Source: Dromiciops gliroides (lineage: Eukaryota > Chordata > Mammalia > Microbiotheria > Microbiotheriidae). Taken from it: a stretch of DNA of 64,000 bases. The notes under the pieces are model-generated. The model saw nothing but the letters and a program-made list of their open reading frames with translations. It was not told the DNA's origin and searched no databases. This document shows positions 46,438 to 56,949 of the stretch, piece after piece (the stretch's first letter is position 1; the number at the start of each line of letters is the position of its first letter). The position numbers and the translations under genes were made by a program. The stretch lies in the NCBI RefSeq assembly GCF_019393635.1, contig NC_057861.1:58009532-58073531 (forward strand), in the 5' to 3' direction.

Positions 46438-46447
46438 AAAATGGCGG
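46438..46447 (+). promoter_or_regulatory. YY1-like element overlapping the HAUS8 ATG
   Basis: AAAATGGCGG covers the initiation codon. This composite of a YY1 site and start codon is a recurrent feature of TATA-less mammalian genes and suggests a short 5'UTR. Confidence 0.55.
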
Positions 46448-46469
46448 AGTCCCGTTCCAGGCCTTTGGG
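46441..46469 (+). CDS. HAUS8: HAUS8 exon 1 (coding part)
   Basis: Encodes MAESRSRPL plus two bases of the next codon, ending at a GTGAGT donor. The start has a strong context (A at -3, G at +4) and overlaps an AAAATGGCGG YY1-like motif, a typical arrangement in housekeeping promoters. Human HAUS8 also begins with MA followed by acidic, Ser and Arg residues, but the sequence is short, so the assignment rests on exact phase continuity with exons 2-6 and on the head-to-head position with MYO9B. Confidence 0.85.
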
Positions 46470-46904
46470 GTGAGTGGGTGACTGACTGACTGACTGACAG
46501 ACTTACTGATCGACCTAGTGAGGAAGAGTCGGCCACCGCGTGGTGGAGGGGACTTTTCTGTGGGCCGAGGGGGAAGCGTGTAGGGCGAGGCTGGAGGTGG
46601 GCCCACGGAGGGCCTCCCCGCTCCTGCCTCTTCTCTCCTCGGAAACCCCGAATCTCGCGTCCTCCGGGACCCGGCCCTGAGCCCCTAGACCCCCAACGGA
46701 GCCCGTTTCCCCGACGCTATTGCACTAGACGGCAGGCCGGGGGTTTGCATCCCGGCTTACTGGCAGCCCAGGCAGGCCTGGCCAACGCCCTCCTTTTCTC
46801 CAGGCCTCAGTTTACCCCTCTGTAAAGGGAGTGGCAGGCATGACGTAGTGGACGGAGTGCGGGACTGGAAGAACCCTGGAATACCCGGGTTCGGATCCCA
46901 CCTG

Positions 46905-47135
46905 ACACGTGTTAATAATAGTGATTGCTTTGTTTATGTATGTAGCGCTTTAAGGTTTGGGAAGAGGTTTCTAAATATTCTTTTAACCTCACAACAACCC
47001 CGGGAAGTGGGTCCTATTATCATCCCTATTTTGCAGAGGAGGAAACAAAGGGTCAGAGAGGTACCCAAGGTCACAAAGCTACTAAATATCTGAGGTCAGA
47101 TTTGAACCCAGGTCATTTCTTGCACAGCCACGTTT
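46905..47135 (+). repeat. MIR/Ther1-class CORE-SINE in HAUS8 intron 1
   Basis: TATGTAGCGCTTTAAGGTTT, CCTCACAACAACCCCGGGAA, TTTGCAGAGGAGGAAAC and GGTCACAAAGCTACTAAAT. Confidence 0.75.
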
Positions 47136-47326
47136 GACTGCCCCAGTTTGCTAGCAGTGGCACCCTAGGTAAGTCACTTAACTTCCATGAGCTTCATTTA
47201 GCTTATTTGTAAAATAAGTCTCAGCCCCTCTCTGGTTTTAAATCTGCAGTCAATGACACTGTCATCTTTGAGATTACTTCCACTTATAAGTCCATTGAAA
47301 CCAACGCTATGTTTGTGCTGTTTTAG

Positions 47327-47394
47327 GAGGTCCTTCGTGGAAGCGGGACCTAGTACTTCTGGGAACCCCAAGGCTAAAGGGAAAAGAGTACCAG
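47327..47394 (+). CDS. HAUS8: HAUS8 exon 2
   Basis: Sixty-eight bases between TTTTAG and GTGAGC. Joined to exon 1 it encodes GRSFVEAGPSTSGNPKAKGK followed by RVP, a basic, Ser/Pro-rich disordered segment that matches the N-terminal AG..TGP..S..KKKDKRV region of human HAUS8. Exons 1 and 2 together give 97 bases, leaving one base (G) for the first codon of exon 3. In augmin this disordered N-terminus binds the microtubule lattice. Confidence 0.92.
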
Positions 47395-47571
47395 GTGAGC
47401 CAGAAAGGGCAGGGTGGTCCAGTGGGATGAGCTGTGGACTTGGAAGTCATGAGGTATGGGCGTTGACATTGGTAGGGATAAGGGTAACCTTGGGCAAGTC
47501 ACTTTCCCTCCTTTGGAATTCAGTAGCTGTTAAAAAAAAAATAATGGAAATAATGCTTGTGCTACCTACCT

Positions 47572-47595
47572 CCCCCCCCCCCCCCCCCCCCCCCC
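47572..47595. repeat. Poly-C tract, 24 bases
   Basis: An uninterrupted C run followed by AG. It resembles a splice acceptor but is not the HAUS8 exon 3 acceptor. Length is prone to assembly error. Confidence 0.9.
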
Positions 47596-47949
47596 AGGAT
47601 TGTGAAGAAAGTGCTTGTTTTGGAGCCTGAGGACCTGGGCTAGAAACCTGTTTACTGCTGCTTGTATAATCTTCAGCCTGTCATTTAATTACTCTGAGCC
47701 TCTGTTTCCTAATCTTCACTTAACTGTATTAGATGATTTATAAAAAGCCTTTGCTGCTTTAAACCTTATGATCTTATGACTTCAAAGCCTGAGGTAGTTG
47801 TGAGCTATTATTGGATTTTGTGTTCTAAGGGCCCTTGCAGAAGATAACCTCAGTTATATGATCCTTTGTAAATCTTAAAGAATCACAAAATCTGAAACTG
47901 AAGGGACTTCAGAATCTCTATCTAATGAAGGATCCCTTCCATAATGGCA

Positions 47950-48239
47950 ATAACAAGGGTATTCAGCACTTTGCTTGAACACCTTCAGTATGGAAGAGTG
48001 TATTACTTTCCATTCCACCACGGAGAAGTTTGATTTTAGGTCAATCCTAAATCTGACTTTTCAACTTCACCCTTTTTTTTTAACCTGTTCTGTTTTCTGG
48101 GGCCAAGCAGGACAGCTAATTTCTCTTCCACATGGCAAGTCTTCAAATACTCATTACAACTGTTATGCCCCCTTAAATTTTCTTTTCTACAGGTTAAACA
48201 TCTCAGTTCTTTTCCCTGTTCCTCATTTGATATGATTGT
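47950..48239 (+). repeat. CR1/L3-like LINE relic
   Basis: GGGGCCAAGCAGGACAGCTA, CAAGTCTTCAAATACTCATT and TACAGGTTAAACATCTCAGT. Confidence 0.68.
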
Positions 48240-48387
48240 AATACTGATATCTAGTTGATCTTGTTAGACTGTTCCTTCTCAGTCTGTTTTGCTGGTTCTT
48301 TCATGTCAAGCCCACTAACCATGAATGTCCCCCAAGGTTCTGTCTTGGGTTCTTTTTTCCTCTTCATTTTATACTCGAGGTTTATAG
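48240..48387 (+). repeat. L2 LINE, first piece of a split copy
   Basis: ATGTCCCCCAAGGTTCTGTC encodes the VPQGSVLG reverse-transcriptase motif of L2. The copy breaks at the half-L1 insertion and resumes at 51.78 kb. Confidence 0.75.
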
Positions 48388-49445
48388 TTTTTCTTTTTCT
48401 TTAGAATTTTCCCCCACCTTACATGTAAAACCAAATTGTAACATCAATTTTTAAAACTGTGTTCCAAATTTTCTTCCTTCTTCCCTATCCCTCTTAAGAA
48501 CTCAAGCAATTCAATATAAGTTATACATGTGCAGTCATGCAAAACATAGCAGACATAAAAACTTTAGAAAAAGGAACTAACAAGAACAACAAAATGTACT
48601 TCCATCCGTACTCAGATATCATCATTTATTTCTCTGTAGATGGATTGTGCTTTTCATAAGTCCTTCAGAGTTGTCTTGGATCATTGCATTGCTGAAAGTA
48701 ACTAAGTCTTTTGCAGCAGATCATCTTACAATATTGCTGTTACTTTGTATTCAGTACATTTCACTTTGCATCAGCTCATGTAAGTTTTTCCAGGTTTTTC
48801 TGATAACATCCTGCTCATCTTTTTTTTTTTAATAGTAAACTACATTTACATAGTATATTAAAGGGAGATTTCCTTACAAAACACCCATGAGGTTGATTAT
48901 TGCAACAACAATAATAGCTAACATTTATATAGTACCTTTTACCTGACTGAGAATTTTTTTCACAATAGCCCAGCAAAATACTATCATCATTCTCATCCTC
49001 ATCTTACATTGCTCTTTCCTCTGCTTCAAATTTTCCCCCCAGTAACTATTGTTAACTGTGTTTCTCTCCATCCTATTCACTCCCCATGATATTTATTCTA
49101 TTTTCTATCTCTTTTTACCCTTTCCCTCCTGAAAAGTGTTTTGCTTCTGACTGCCCCTCCTCCAATCTGCCCTCCCTTTCTTCACCCCTCCCTACTCTCC
49201 TCCCACTTCCCCTGAAGAGCAAATTATATTATTGTACCCACTTGAATGTGTATGCCATTCCCTTTTTGAGCCAATTCTGATGAGAGTAAGGCTCACTCAC
49301 TCCCCTGCTCCTCCCCCATCTTCCCCTCAACTCCATAAGCTTTTTCTTGCTTTTTTTATGTGAGATACTTTACCCTGTTCCACCTCTCCCTTTCTCCCAG
49401 TGCAATCCTCTCACCCCTTAGGTTTATTTTAAAGCTGTCATCATA

Positions 49446-49565
49446 GGGCAGCTAGGTGACACAGTGGACAAAACACCTTCCCTAGACCCAGGAGGACACG
49501 AGTCCAAATCTGGCCTCAGACACAAGACACTCACCAGCTGCTCAACCCTGGTCATGCTGCCCCAC
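49446..49565 (+). repeat. SINE-derived segment built into half-L1 copy 3
   Basis: The best-preserved of the three: GGGCAGCTAGGTGACACAGT head, body and an AC-rich tail, followed by about 250 bp not seen in copies 1 and 2 before ORF1 similarity resumes. Confidence 0.78.
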
Positions 49566-49878
49566 AAAAAACCCCAAAAAACCAAAAAAAACAACGATAA
49601 ATAAAAAATAAATGCTTTATAGATATCATCCTTTCACAATCAATTCCCACTTGTGCCCTGTCTAAATTTATTCCTTTTAGCTTCCCTAATATTGAGAAAG
49701 TTCTTATGAGTTAGAAGTATCATCTTTCCATGTAGGAACATAAACACTTTAACTTTTTAACATCCCTCATGATTTCTTTTTCCTGTTTACCTTTTTATGC
49801 TTCTCTAGGGTCTTGTATTTGAATTTTCTATTTATTTCAGGTCTTTTCCTTACAAATGCCTGAAAGTCCTCTTCTTCA

Positions 49879-50760
49879 TTAAAGTCCCATTTTTTCCCCT
49901 TGAAAGATTATAATCAGTTTTGCTGGGTAGGTGATTTTTAGTTGTAATCCTAATTCCTTTGCCCTACAGAATATCATATTCCATGCCCTCAGATGCTTTA
50001 ATGTAGAAACTGCCAGATCTTGTGTTATCCTGACTGTAGCTCCACAGTACTTGAATTGTTTCTTTCTGACTGCTTCCAATAGTTTCTCCTTGACCTGGGA
50101 TCTCTGGAATTTGGTTAGAATATTTCTAGAAGTTTTCATTTGGGGATCTCTTTCAGGAGGTGATTGATGGATTCTTTCAATTTTTATTTTACCTTTTGCT
50201 TCTAGAATATCAAGGCAATTTTTCCTGACAGTCTCTTGGGAGATGATGTCTAAACTCTTATTTTGATCATGGCTTTCAGGTAGTCCAATAATTTTCAAAT
50301 TATCTCTCCTGGATCTATTTTCCAGGTCAGCTGTTTTTCCAAGGAGATATTTCACATTGCCCTCTATTTTTTCATTTATTTTGATTTGTTTTACTGTGTC
50401 TTGATTTCTCATAAAGTCATTAGCTTCTGTTTGTTCAATCCTAATTCTTAAGCAATTATTTTCTTAAGAGAGCTTTTCCATTTGGCTTTTCAAGCTGTTG
50501 ACTTTTTTCATGACTTTCATGCATTATTCTAATTTCTCTTTCCATTTTTTCCTCTACCTTTCTTACTTTTTCCTCTACCTCTCTTTATCTTCAAAGTCCT
50601 TTTTGAGTACTTCTATGGCCTGAGACTAATTTCATATTTTTCTTGGAAGCTTTGGATATAGGAGCTTTGACTTTGTTATCTTCTTCTGAGGGTGTATTTT
50701 GATCTTCCTTGTCACCGAAGAAACTTTCTGTGGTCTGCATCTTTTTCTGTCTCTTCATTT
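49879..50760 (-). pseudogene. Degraded half-L1 ORF1 in copy 3
   Basis: The longest open part (50412-49879, 177 codons) holds the RNA-recognition region, including ENRSRRDNLKIIGLPESHDQ, and the C-terminal domain. The coiled-coil part (50760-50412) is broken by small deletions and a frameshift. The last residues are cut by a premature stop after GEKMGL. Confidence 0.8.
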
Positions 50761-51425
50761 TGCTAGCCTATTTCTTGATTTTTAACTCCTTCTTAAAGCG
50801 GGGCACTGCTTCCAGGGCACATTGTCTCAAGCTTCAGGAGATCCCAAGTGGTACAGTTTAAGGAGAGGCACGTTCTGCATTCACCTGGTCTGTAAATAAC
50901 CCTAGACCTACTTGCTCTTTAACCCGGAAGCAAAATTTGGTTTCAATGTGGTTGCAAGCTCTAATGAGTCTGCACCATTCCCCTACCTGGGTCCACCACT
51001 GAAGAATGTTTACTGGTTCCCAGCATGAGCAAAACAATCGAGTGCCACCTCAGCATAGACCCCTGTAATCTCCCCCCAGACAACTGCTCAGCCCTCTCAC
51101 TAGACTGTGAGCTTAGTTCCAGAAGAGCTGATTCAGAGGCTCGGGGGTGGGGGCGTGGGGGGTGTCTCTTTCTCTGGTGTGGCCTGGGACTGAATCTGCA
51201 TGAGGGGCAGTGGGGCTGTGTTTCACTCTCATCCTAATACAATAGACCTTTCCTGCCGACTTTCTAAGCTATTTTTGGCTGTAAAATCATCTCACGCTGT
51301 CTTTTTGTGGATTCTGCTGCTCCAGGAACTCTCTTATGGCATTATTTGGAGGTTTTTGGAGAGATCATTTGGGGAGCTCTGAGAGGTTGCTGCCTTTCCT
51401 CCTCCATCTTGGCTCCACCCCCCCC

Positions 51426-51785
51426 ATAGTTCTTGTGTCATGGACCCTTTCCACAGTCTAGCGAAGCCTATGGTCTCCTTATGAATAATGTTTTAATTAA
51501 AAAAAATTTTTTTTTAATTAAAAAAAAATTTTTTTGTGAGATAATTGGGGTTAAGTGACTTGCCCAGGGTCACATAGCCAGTAAGTGTCAAATGTCTGAG
51601 GCTGGATTTGAACTCAGGTCTTCCTGAATCCAGGGCTGGTGCTCTATCCATTGCTCCACCTAGCTGCCCCGAATAATGTTTTTAAATGCATAAAATAAAA
51701 TACACAGGATTACAAAGGATTAAATTAACTACAACTAAATTAAAATATAGTTATAAAGGTCATGGACCCTCAGTTAAGTACCTTC
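51426..51785. mobile_element. hAT-like MITE fragment, with a SINE
   Basis: GTCATGGACCC...CACAGTCTAGCGAAGCCTAT, then after the SINE AATGCATAAAATAAAATACA and TCATGGACCCTCAGTTAAG. Same family as 13.9 kb. Confidence 0.55.
51525..51670 (-). mobile_element. WSINE1-type SINE
   Basis: Inserted in a hAT-like fragment; GAATAATGTTTTTA flanks it. An AT-rich inverted stretch (TTAATTAAAAAAAATT) precedes the body. Confidence 0.85.
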
Positions 51786-52589
51786 GCTCTATGCTATCTT
51801 GTTTGGTGTTCTCATTAGCTGCCATGAATTCAATTATCTCTGCAGATGATTCCCAGATCTCCACCCCTGGTCTGGCTCCTGAGCTTCAGTGATGTATTAT
51901 CAACTGCCTTTTGGACACCTTGAACCATAGGCATTTCAAACTCAACATGTCCAAAACAGAACTTGTTATCTTTTTCCCAAAAACCTTTCCTTTTCCCAAA
52001 CTTGATTGCTACTGTCAAGGGCAGTGCCATCCTCTCAGTTGTTTAGGCCCACAAACACAATGTTATCCTTGATTCCTCAGTTGGACCCCATGTATCCAAT
52101 ATTTTAAGAAATCTTGTAATTTCTATGTTCACAACATTACTTGTATACATCCTTTTCTTTCCTTTGACACAGCCATAAATCTAATTGAGGCACTCATCCT
52201 TTCACTAACCTATTGCAATAACATTCTAACTGATCTTCAAGCCACCCCAGGCTCCAATTCATCTTTCACTTGGCTATCAAGATGATTTTTTTAAGTATAG
52301 GTCTGATCATGTCAACCTCCCTGCTAAGCAAGCTCTAGTCCCCATTACTTCTGGGATCATATATAAGTCCTTGGGCATTTAAAACCCCCTTCCTACCTTT
52401 CTAGTCTTCTTAAACCTGACTATCAGTGTGCGATCCAACTATCCTCACCTACGTGCCATTCATTACACAGAATACCCCATCTCTTGTCTCTTTGCTTTTG
52501 AGCTATCCCCCATGCCTGGAATGTTCTTCCTCTTCCTCTTCTTAATTTTCCTGGCTTCCTTCAAACTCAACTCAAATCTCTCTCTCTCT
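51780..52589 (+). repeat. L2 LINE, second piece of the split copy
   Basis: Continues the same element with GATGATTCCCAGATCTCCAC (the ADDSQIS motif), ACATGTCCAAAACAGAACTT, and CCCATGCCTGGAATGTTC, up to TCAAATCTC where the next insertion begins. Confidence 0.8.
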
Positions 52590-53385
52590 CTTTTTTTTTT
52601 TTGGTTTAAAAAATTTTATTTTTCCCCCTCAAATTACATGTAAAAACAAATTTTGACATCAGTTTTTTAAAAGTTCGTGTTCCAAATTCTCTTCCTCCCT
52701 CCCTCAAGAACTCAAGTAATTCAATATAAGTTATACATGAGTAGTCATGCAAAACATTTCCACATTAGCCAGGTTGTGAAAGAAAATAGACAAAAAAACC
52801 CTTCAGATAAAGGAACTAACAAAAAAATTATGCTTCAATCTTTATTCAGATACCATCAGTTCTTTCTCTGTAGATGGACTGTATTTTTCATAAGTCCTTC
52901 AGAGTTGTCTTGGATCGTTGCATTGCTGAAAATAACCAAATCATTCACAGCAGATCATCTTACAGTATTGCTGTTATTATGTATGCAGTACATTTCACTT
53001 TGCATCAGCTCATGTAGGTCTTTGCAGGCTTTTCTGTTAGCATCCTGCTCATCATTTTTTTAAATAGTAAACTACATTTATATATACTTTTAAGAGAGAT
53101 TTCTTTACAATAAACCCATGAGGCTGATTATTGTAACAACAGTAATATCTAACATTTATCTAGCACCTCATACCTGACAAAGAATTTTCTTCACAATAGC
53201 CCAGCAAAGTACCTTACTTTTTGTCATCTTCAATCAGTTCTCACCTTCATCCAATCATCATCAATCCATTGTTCAATCATCATCATCTTGCATTGCTCTT
53301 GCCTCTGCTTCAAAATTTTTTTTCACAGTAACTATTGCTAACTGTATTTCCCTCCATCCTATTCCCTCCCCATGATATTTACTCT
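52590..53385 (-). mobile_element. 5'-truncated L1/half-L1 copy inside L2
   Basis: Matches the 3' part of copy 3, from its T-rich tail through the ORF2-C-terminus region to the AGTAACTATTG spacer. It is flanked by TCAAATCTC on both sides (about 52576 and 53386), the target duplication in the interrupted L2. Confidence 0.8.
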
Positions 53386-53790
53386 ATCAAATCTCACTTT
53401 CTGCAGGAGACTTTTTCCCAGGCCCCCCATGTGCTAGCACCTTCCTTAGAACCTCAGATTATTTTCCATCTATTCTGTCTTTCATATAGCTCATTCTTTT
53501 TTTTTTTTTGGTGGGGCAATGAGGGTTAAGTGACTTGCCCAGGGTCACACAGCTAGCAAGTGTCAAGTGTCTGAGGCCAAATTTGAACTCAGGTACTCCT
53601 GAATCCAGGGCTGGTGCTTTATCCACTGCGCCACCTAACTGCCCTTCATATAGCTCATTCTTTACATGTTTTCTTCCCAGTTTGAATGTGACTTCCTTGA
53701 GGACAATAACTGGGTTGGCTTTTCTTTGTATCCTTAGCACTTATCACAGTGCCTGTGACATAGTGTTTAACAAATGTTTGTTGACTGTTG
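53386..53790 (+). repeat. L2 LINE, last piece of the split copy
   Basis: Resumes at TCAAATCTCACTTTCTGCAG and ends with TTATCACAGTGCCTGTGACA and a TTGTTGACTGTTGAA end. A SINE (53500-53644) lies within it. Confidence 0.82.
53500..53644 (-). mobile_element. WSINE1-type SINE in L2
   Basis: Full-length with a perfect duplication, TTCATATAGCTCATTCTTT, on both sides (53481 and 53646). Confidence 0.9.
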
Positions 53791-53906
53791 AACATTCTTT
53801 GGACACTCCATCAGGTCAGTGTTCTTCCTAAAACATGGCAACCAGAACTGAATACAATACTCCAGATATCTTGACCAAAGCAGAGTACAGTGGTAGTTTA
53901 ATTTCT
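53791..53906 (+). repeat. CR1/L3-like LINE fragment
   Basis: AACCAGAACTGAATACAATAC and CCAAAGCAGAGTACAGTGG; cut by a SINE at its right end. Confidence 0.65.
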
Positions 53907-54058
53907 TTTTTTTTTTTTTTTTTGGCGGGGCAATGAGGGTTAAGTGACTTGCCCAGCGTCACACAGCTAGTAAGTGTCAAGTGTCTGAGGTCGGATTTGA
54001 ACTCAGGTCTTCCTGAATCGAGGGCCAGTGCTTTATCCACTGTGTCGCCTAGCTATAC
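53907..54058 (-). mobile_element. WSINE1-type SINE between CR1 and L1 fragments
   Basis: Full-length; the head is diverged (GTGTCGCCTAGCTATACC). Confidence 0.84.
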
Positions 54059-54061
54059 CAT

Positions 54062-54610
54062 AAATGTCCTTTTAAAAAAAAATTTTGTTTTTTCCCCAAT
54101 TACATGTTAAAACATTTTTAAGTTTTGAGTTCCAAATTCTATCCCTTCTTTCCTCCCTCCCTTCTCTCACCTTCCCTGAGATGGTAAGCAATCTGATATA
54201 GGTTATGTATGTACAATTATGTAAAACATTTCCATATTAGTTATTTTATAGGAGAAGACTCAAATTAAATAAAGAGGGAAAAATATACTTCAGTCTGTAT
54301 TCAGACATTATCAGTTCTTTCTTTGGAGGCAGATAGCATGCTTTATCAAATGAGTCTTTTGGGATTGTCTTGGATCATTGTATTGCGGAAAATAGCTAAG
54401 TTGTTCACAGTTCTATATTGCTATTACTGTATACAGTGTTTTCCTGGTTCTGCTCATTTCACTTTACATCAGCTTATGTAAGCCTTTTCAGGTTTTTCTG
54501 AGAGCATCCTGCTTGTCATTTCTTGTAGCACAATAGTATTCACAATAGTATCCATCGCAATCACATGCAACTTGTTCAGCCATTCTCCAATTTATGGACT
54601 TCTCAGATAC
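54062..54610 (-). mobile_element. L1 3' end fragment
   Basis: Antisense L1 3'UTR (TTACATGTTAAAACATTTT, then the TTCCAAATTC and TGATATAGGTTATGTATG landmarks) and the ORF2 C-terminus to about 54610. Confidence 0.78.
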
Positions 54611-55236
54611 CATCTTCTTAAGGATCAGTTCACTTAGCAAATCTACCTTTCTCCTTTGAAGACCTTGTCTTCAATTGGCTGCAGGGATGAAAACAGTGGC
54701 AACCTCTAAGCTTCAGTTACTCAAACAATTATTAATAAATCACGTCGGGGCAGCAGTTTAAGGCTTGCAAAAATTTTTCCTCACAACAACTCAGTGCAAG
54801 TAAGTAATTTTATCCCCATTTTACAGGCCAGGACACTGAGGCTCTGAGAGATTTAAATGTCATTCAGATTTAAATGCTATCCTCATCACACACCTAGTAA
54901 GTGTTAGAGGTAGGTTCTCCAGACTCCAGGGACAGCACTCTATGGCGTTTGGCCACACTCATTACTCTTTCCCAGTAAATGTTTGATGTCGCTAAAGTAA
55001 GTTTCTGATAACGAACCTAAGGGAACTCTTATTCTGGAGAATGAGACAACTTCCAGAATAGCTGAGTATGGAAAGAGGTTGTGGAGTAATTTGGAATTGG
55101 AAGAGGGAGGGTAGGGCAAATTGAAGTATTGCTGTCTTAGTATGACAATTTTTTTTCCTAGAAGTAAATTTTTGTCCAATATGAAGTGCTACAAATGGAA
55201 GTATTTTAAGAATCAAAGTATCCTTTGTTTCCACAG

Positions 55237-55292
55237 CTGGAAGAATAGTAGAGTCTCGGTATTTGCAATGTGAGAAGAAAAAAGTTGTTAAG
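55237..55292 (+). CDS. HAUS8: HAUS8 exon 3
   Basis: Fifty-six bases between TTTCCACAG and GTGATA. It encodes AGRIVESRYLQCEKKKVVK, which aligns with the strongly conserved GGRVIESRYLQYEKK motif of HAUS8. This is the most diagnostic segment of the gene here. The exon restores phase 0 (153 coding bases so far). The donor GTGATA is weaker than the others. Confidence 0.96.
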
Positions 55293-56314
55293 GTGATAAC
55301 ATTTATTTCTGTAATTCTTGTTCTAAAAGTTACCATAGATGTAGCAGATTCTATAGAATGAATTCTGATTAATGTGAATTTCAGCACTGACCTTATTTTG
55401 AAATGAGAATTAAAAGGGAGGCAGTCTTTGGTGCAATATAAGAAAACTTCATTACAGAGCTTTCCGAGTGTGAACTTGGTTACTTTGTGAGGTATTATGT
55501 TGCCCATCATCTGAAGTATTTAAACAGAATCAGAGAAGATATTTATATATTGAGCAGGAGTTTGGACTATGAGACATTTAACTCAGATTCTGTTACTCCA
55601 AATAAGAGAATCTGACATTTTCTGCCAGATTTCATTCTTAAATGTTTTTAATGTCCATTGTTGTAGCTAACCCTTTTATAGCTTCTTAAAGGAATCAGAC
55701 TTTTTTTTTCATCTCAGTTACTTCCCATCTGGTCTTATATTGAAATAGGTAGGTCCAACTTCTATTGCTAGAGTAGGATTCTACTTGGGAAATTTTGGAA
55801 TTAAGCCTATGTGTGGAGACAGTTTTAGTTCTTTTATTTTTGAAAACAGAACATTGAAATTAAGTTCATTATTTAAAAGGGGAATGGCTAAGGGAGCAGG
55901 TTGGGTTTTATTAGGGACATTGGTCAAGTGCAACAACTCAAATTTTGGAAAAGAATCTTTGTTGCTGTGAAAGTATTTTCATCATTTGAGACTGTTCAAA
56001 GGACAAGATATTACTTTTGATTAGATTAATTCAATTTGTAATACCATTGTCTTACATCACCCTTGTTTTAAGGGCTTTACACAAATCTCCAAAAGAACCA
56101 TATGTGGAATGGTCACTGGTTTTAGAGGATTAAGTGTGTCAGGATTAAATTTTAGAATGCCTTGTATATACTAGGTAATAAATGGGAAAAACCCCCCACC
56201 CCATTACTTCAGTAAGAAGAGAAAAAGATAACTGGATTGTTTGTAATATATTTCTTTACTTTAAAGATAGTAATTAAGCAACTTTTAAATCTTTTTTCTT
56301 CTTCTTATTGACAG
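55293..56314 (+). other. HAUS8: HAUS8 intron 3
   Basis: About 1.0 kb, AT-rich, no recognisable repeat except short scraps. Confidence 0.8.
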
Positions 56315-56405
56315 GCACTTGCATCTGATACTTCAATCAACACTTCCAGTGGGAAACAGATGGAAAGTGGAAAAAAACCTAATGTCTCTCAGAAGGGTAG
56401 CACAG
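56315..56405 (+). CDS. HAUS8: HAUS8 exon 4
   Basis: Ninety-one bases between TTGACAG and GTAGTT. It encodes a polar, low-complexity segment beginning ALASDTSINTSSGKQMESGK and ending in QKGST, corresponding to the human stretch before the GKGDLQSTLLEG motif. It is rich in Ser and Lys, as expected for the disordered microtubule-binding tail. It ends with one base left over. Confidence 0.93.
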
Positions 56406-56688
56406 GTAGTTTATAACATTGGGGGGCAGTTTTAAGCCACCTAGTGGTGCCAGGTAAAAATTCTAAGTTCACAAACAAACAAAATTTTAAATTCATATTT
56501 TAAGCTCTAAGTCAAGTCTGAGTGGCAAATCTTGCTTTCCCGTACAAGTCTAAGCTCTTCTGCCTTTGTGGCCCCTCTTTTTCTCACAACACCCCAAACA
56601 TATCCTTGTTTCTTCTCTTGGCTGTTCATTCTCCCTCATGCAAGCTATGATTCTGCCCACTTTCAAGCCATAGCTAATACTTTTTAAA

Positions 56689-56834
56689 TTTTTTTTTTTT
56701 TGCGCGGGGCAGTGAGGGTTAAGTGACTTACCCAGGGTCACACGGCTAGTGTCAAGTGTCTGAGGCTGGATTTGAACTCAGGTCTTCCTGAATTCAGGGC
56801 TGGTGCTTTATCCACTGCACCACCTAGCTGCCCC
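56689..56834 (-). mobile_element. WSINE1-type SINE in HAUS8 intron 4
   Basis: Full-length; AGCTAAT flanks it. It lies about 280 bp after exon 4. Confidence 0.86.
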
Positions 56835-56949
56835 AGCTAATCCTGTTTGAATCCTAACCATCTTTACAAGTACTTAGGCTCATCTCTTCTATCAATTTTT
56901 TTTTTTGCAATTACTTTAGCTTACACCAAACCTGCCTTCTTTTGTTTTA

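Larger units (their letters stand above)
45690..46760. promoter_or_regulatory. CpG island / bidirectional MYO9B-HAUS8 promoter
   Basis: GC- and CpG-rich, unlike the AT-rich flanks, with two dense blocks (about 45690-46130 and 46355-46760). It contains the MYO9B exon 1 donor on the minus strand and the HAUS8 start codon on the plus strand. Visible sites include an ETS motif, several GC boxes and a YY1-like motif over the HAUS8 ATG. No TATA box is obvious, as is usual for divergent housekeeping promoters. Confidence 0.85.
48388..51425 (-). mobile_element. Full-length half-L1 (HAL1-like) element, copy 3
   Basis: Minus-strand order: 5' end with GCCAAGATGGAGGAGG at about 51415, 5'UTR, degraded ORF1 (about 50760-49830), an antisense SINE-derived segment (49446-49565), a purine-rich spacer, L1 ORF2 C-terminal remnant and 3'UTR to a T-rich end near 48390. 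The total is 3.0 kb. It interrupts an L2 element; ATAGTTYTT at 48384 and 51426 may be the target duplication. ORF1 carries several frameshifts and stops. Confidence 0.78.

Noticed and set aside
47572..47597. Poly-C followed by AG as the HAUS8 exon 3 acceptor
   Set aside because: The downstream sequence has no HAUS8 similarity; the real exon 3 is at 55237 with perfect phase.
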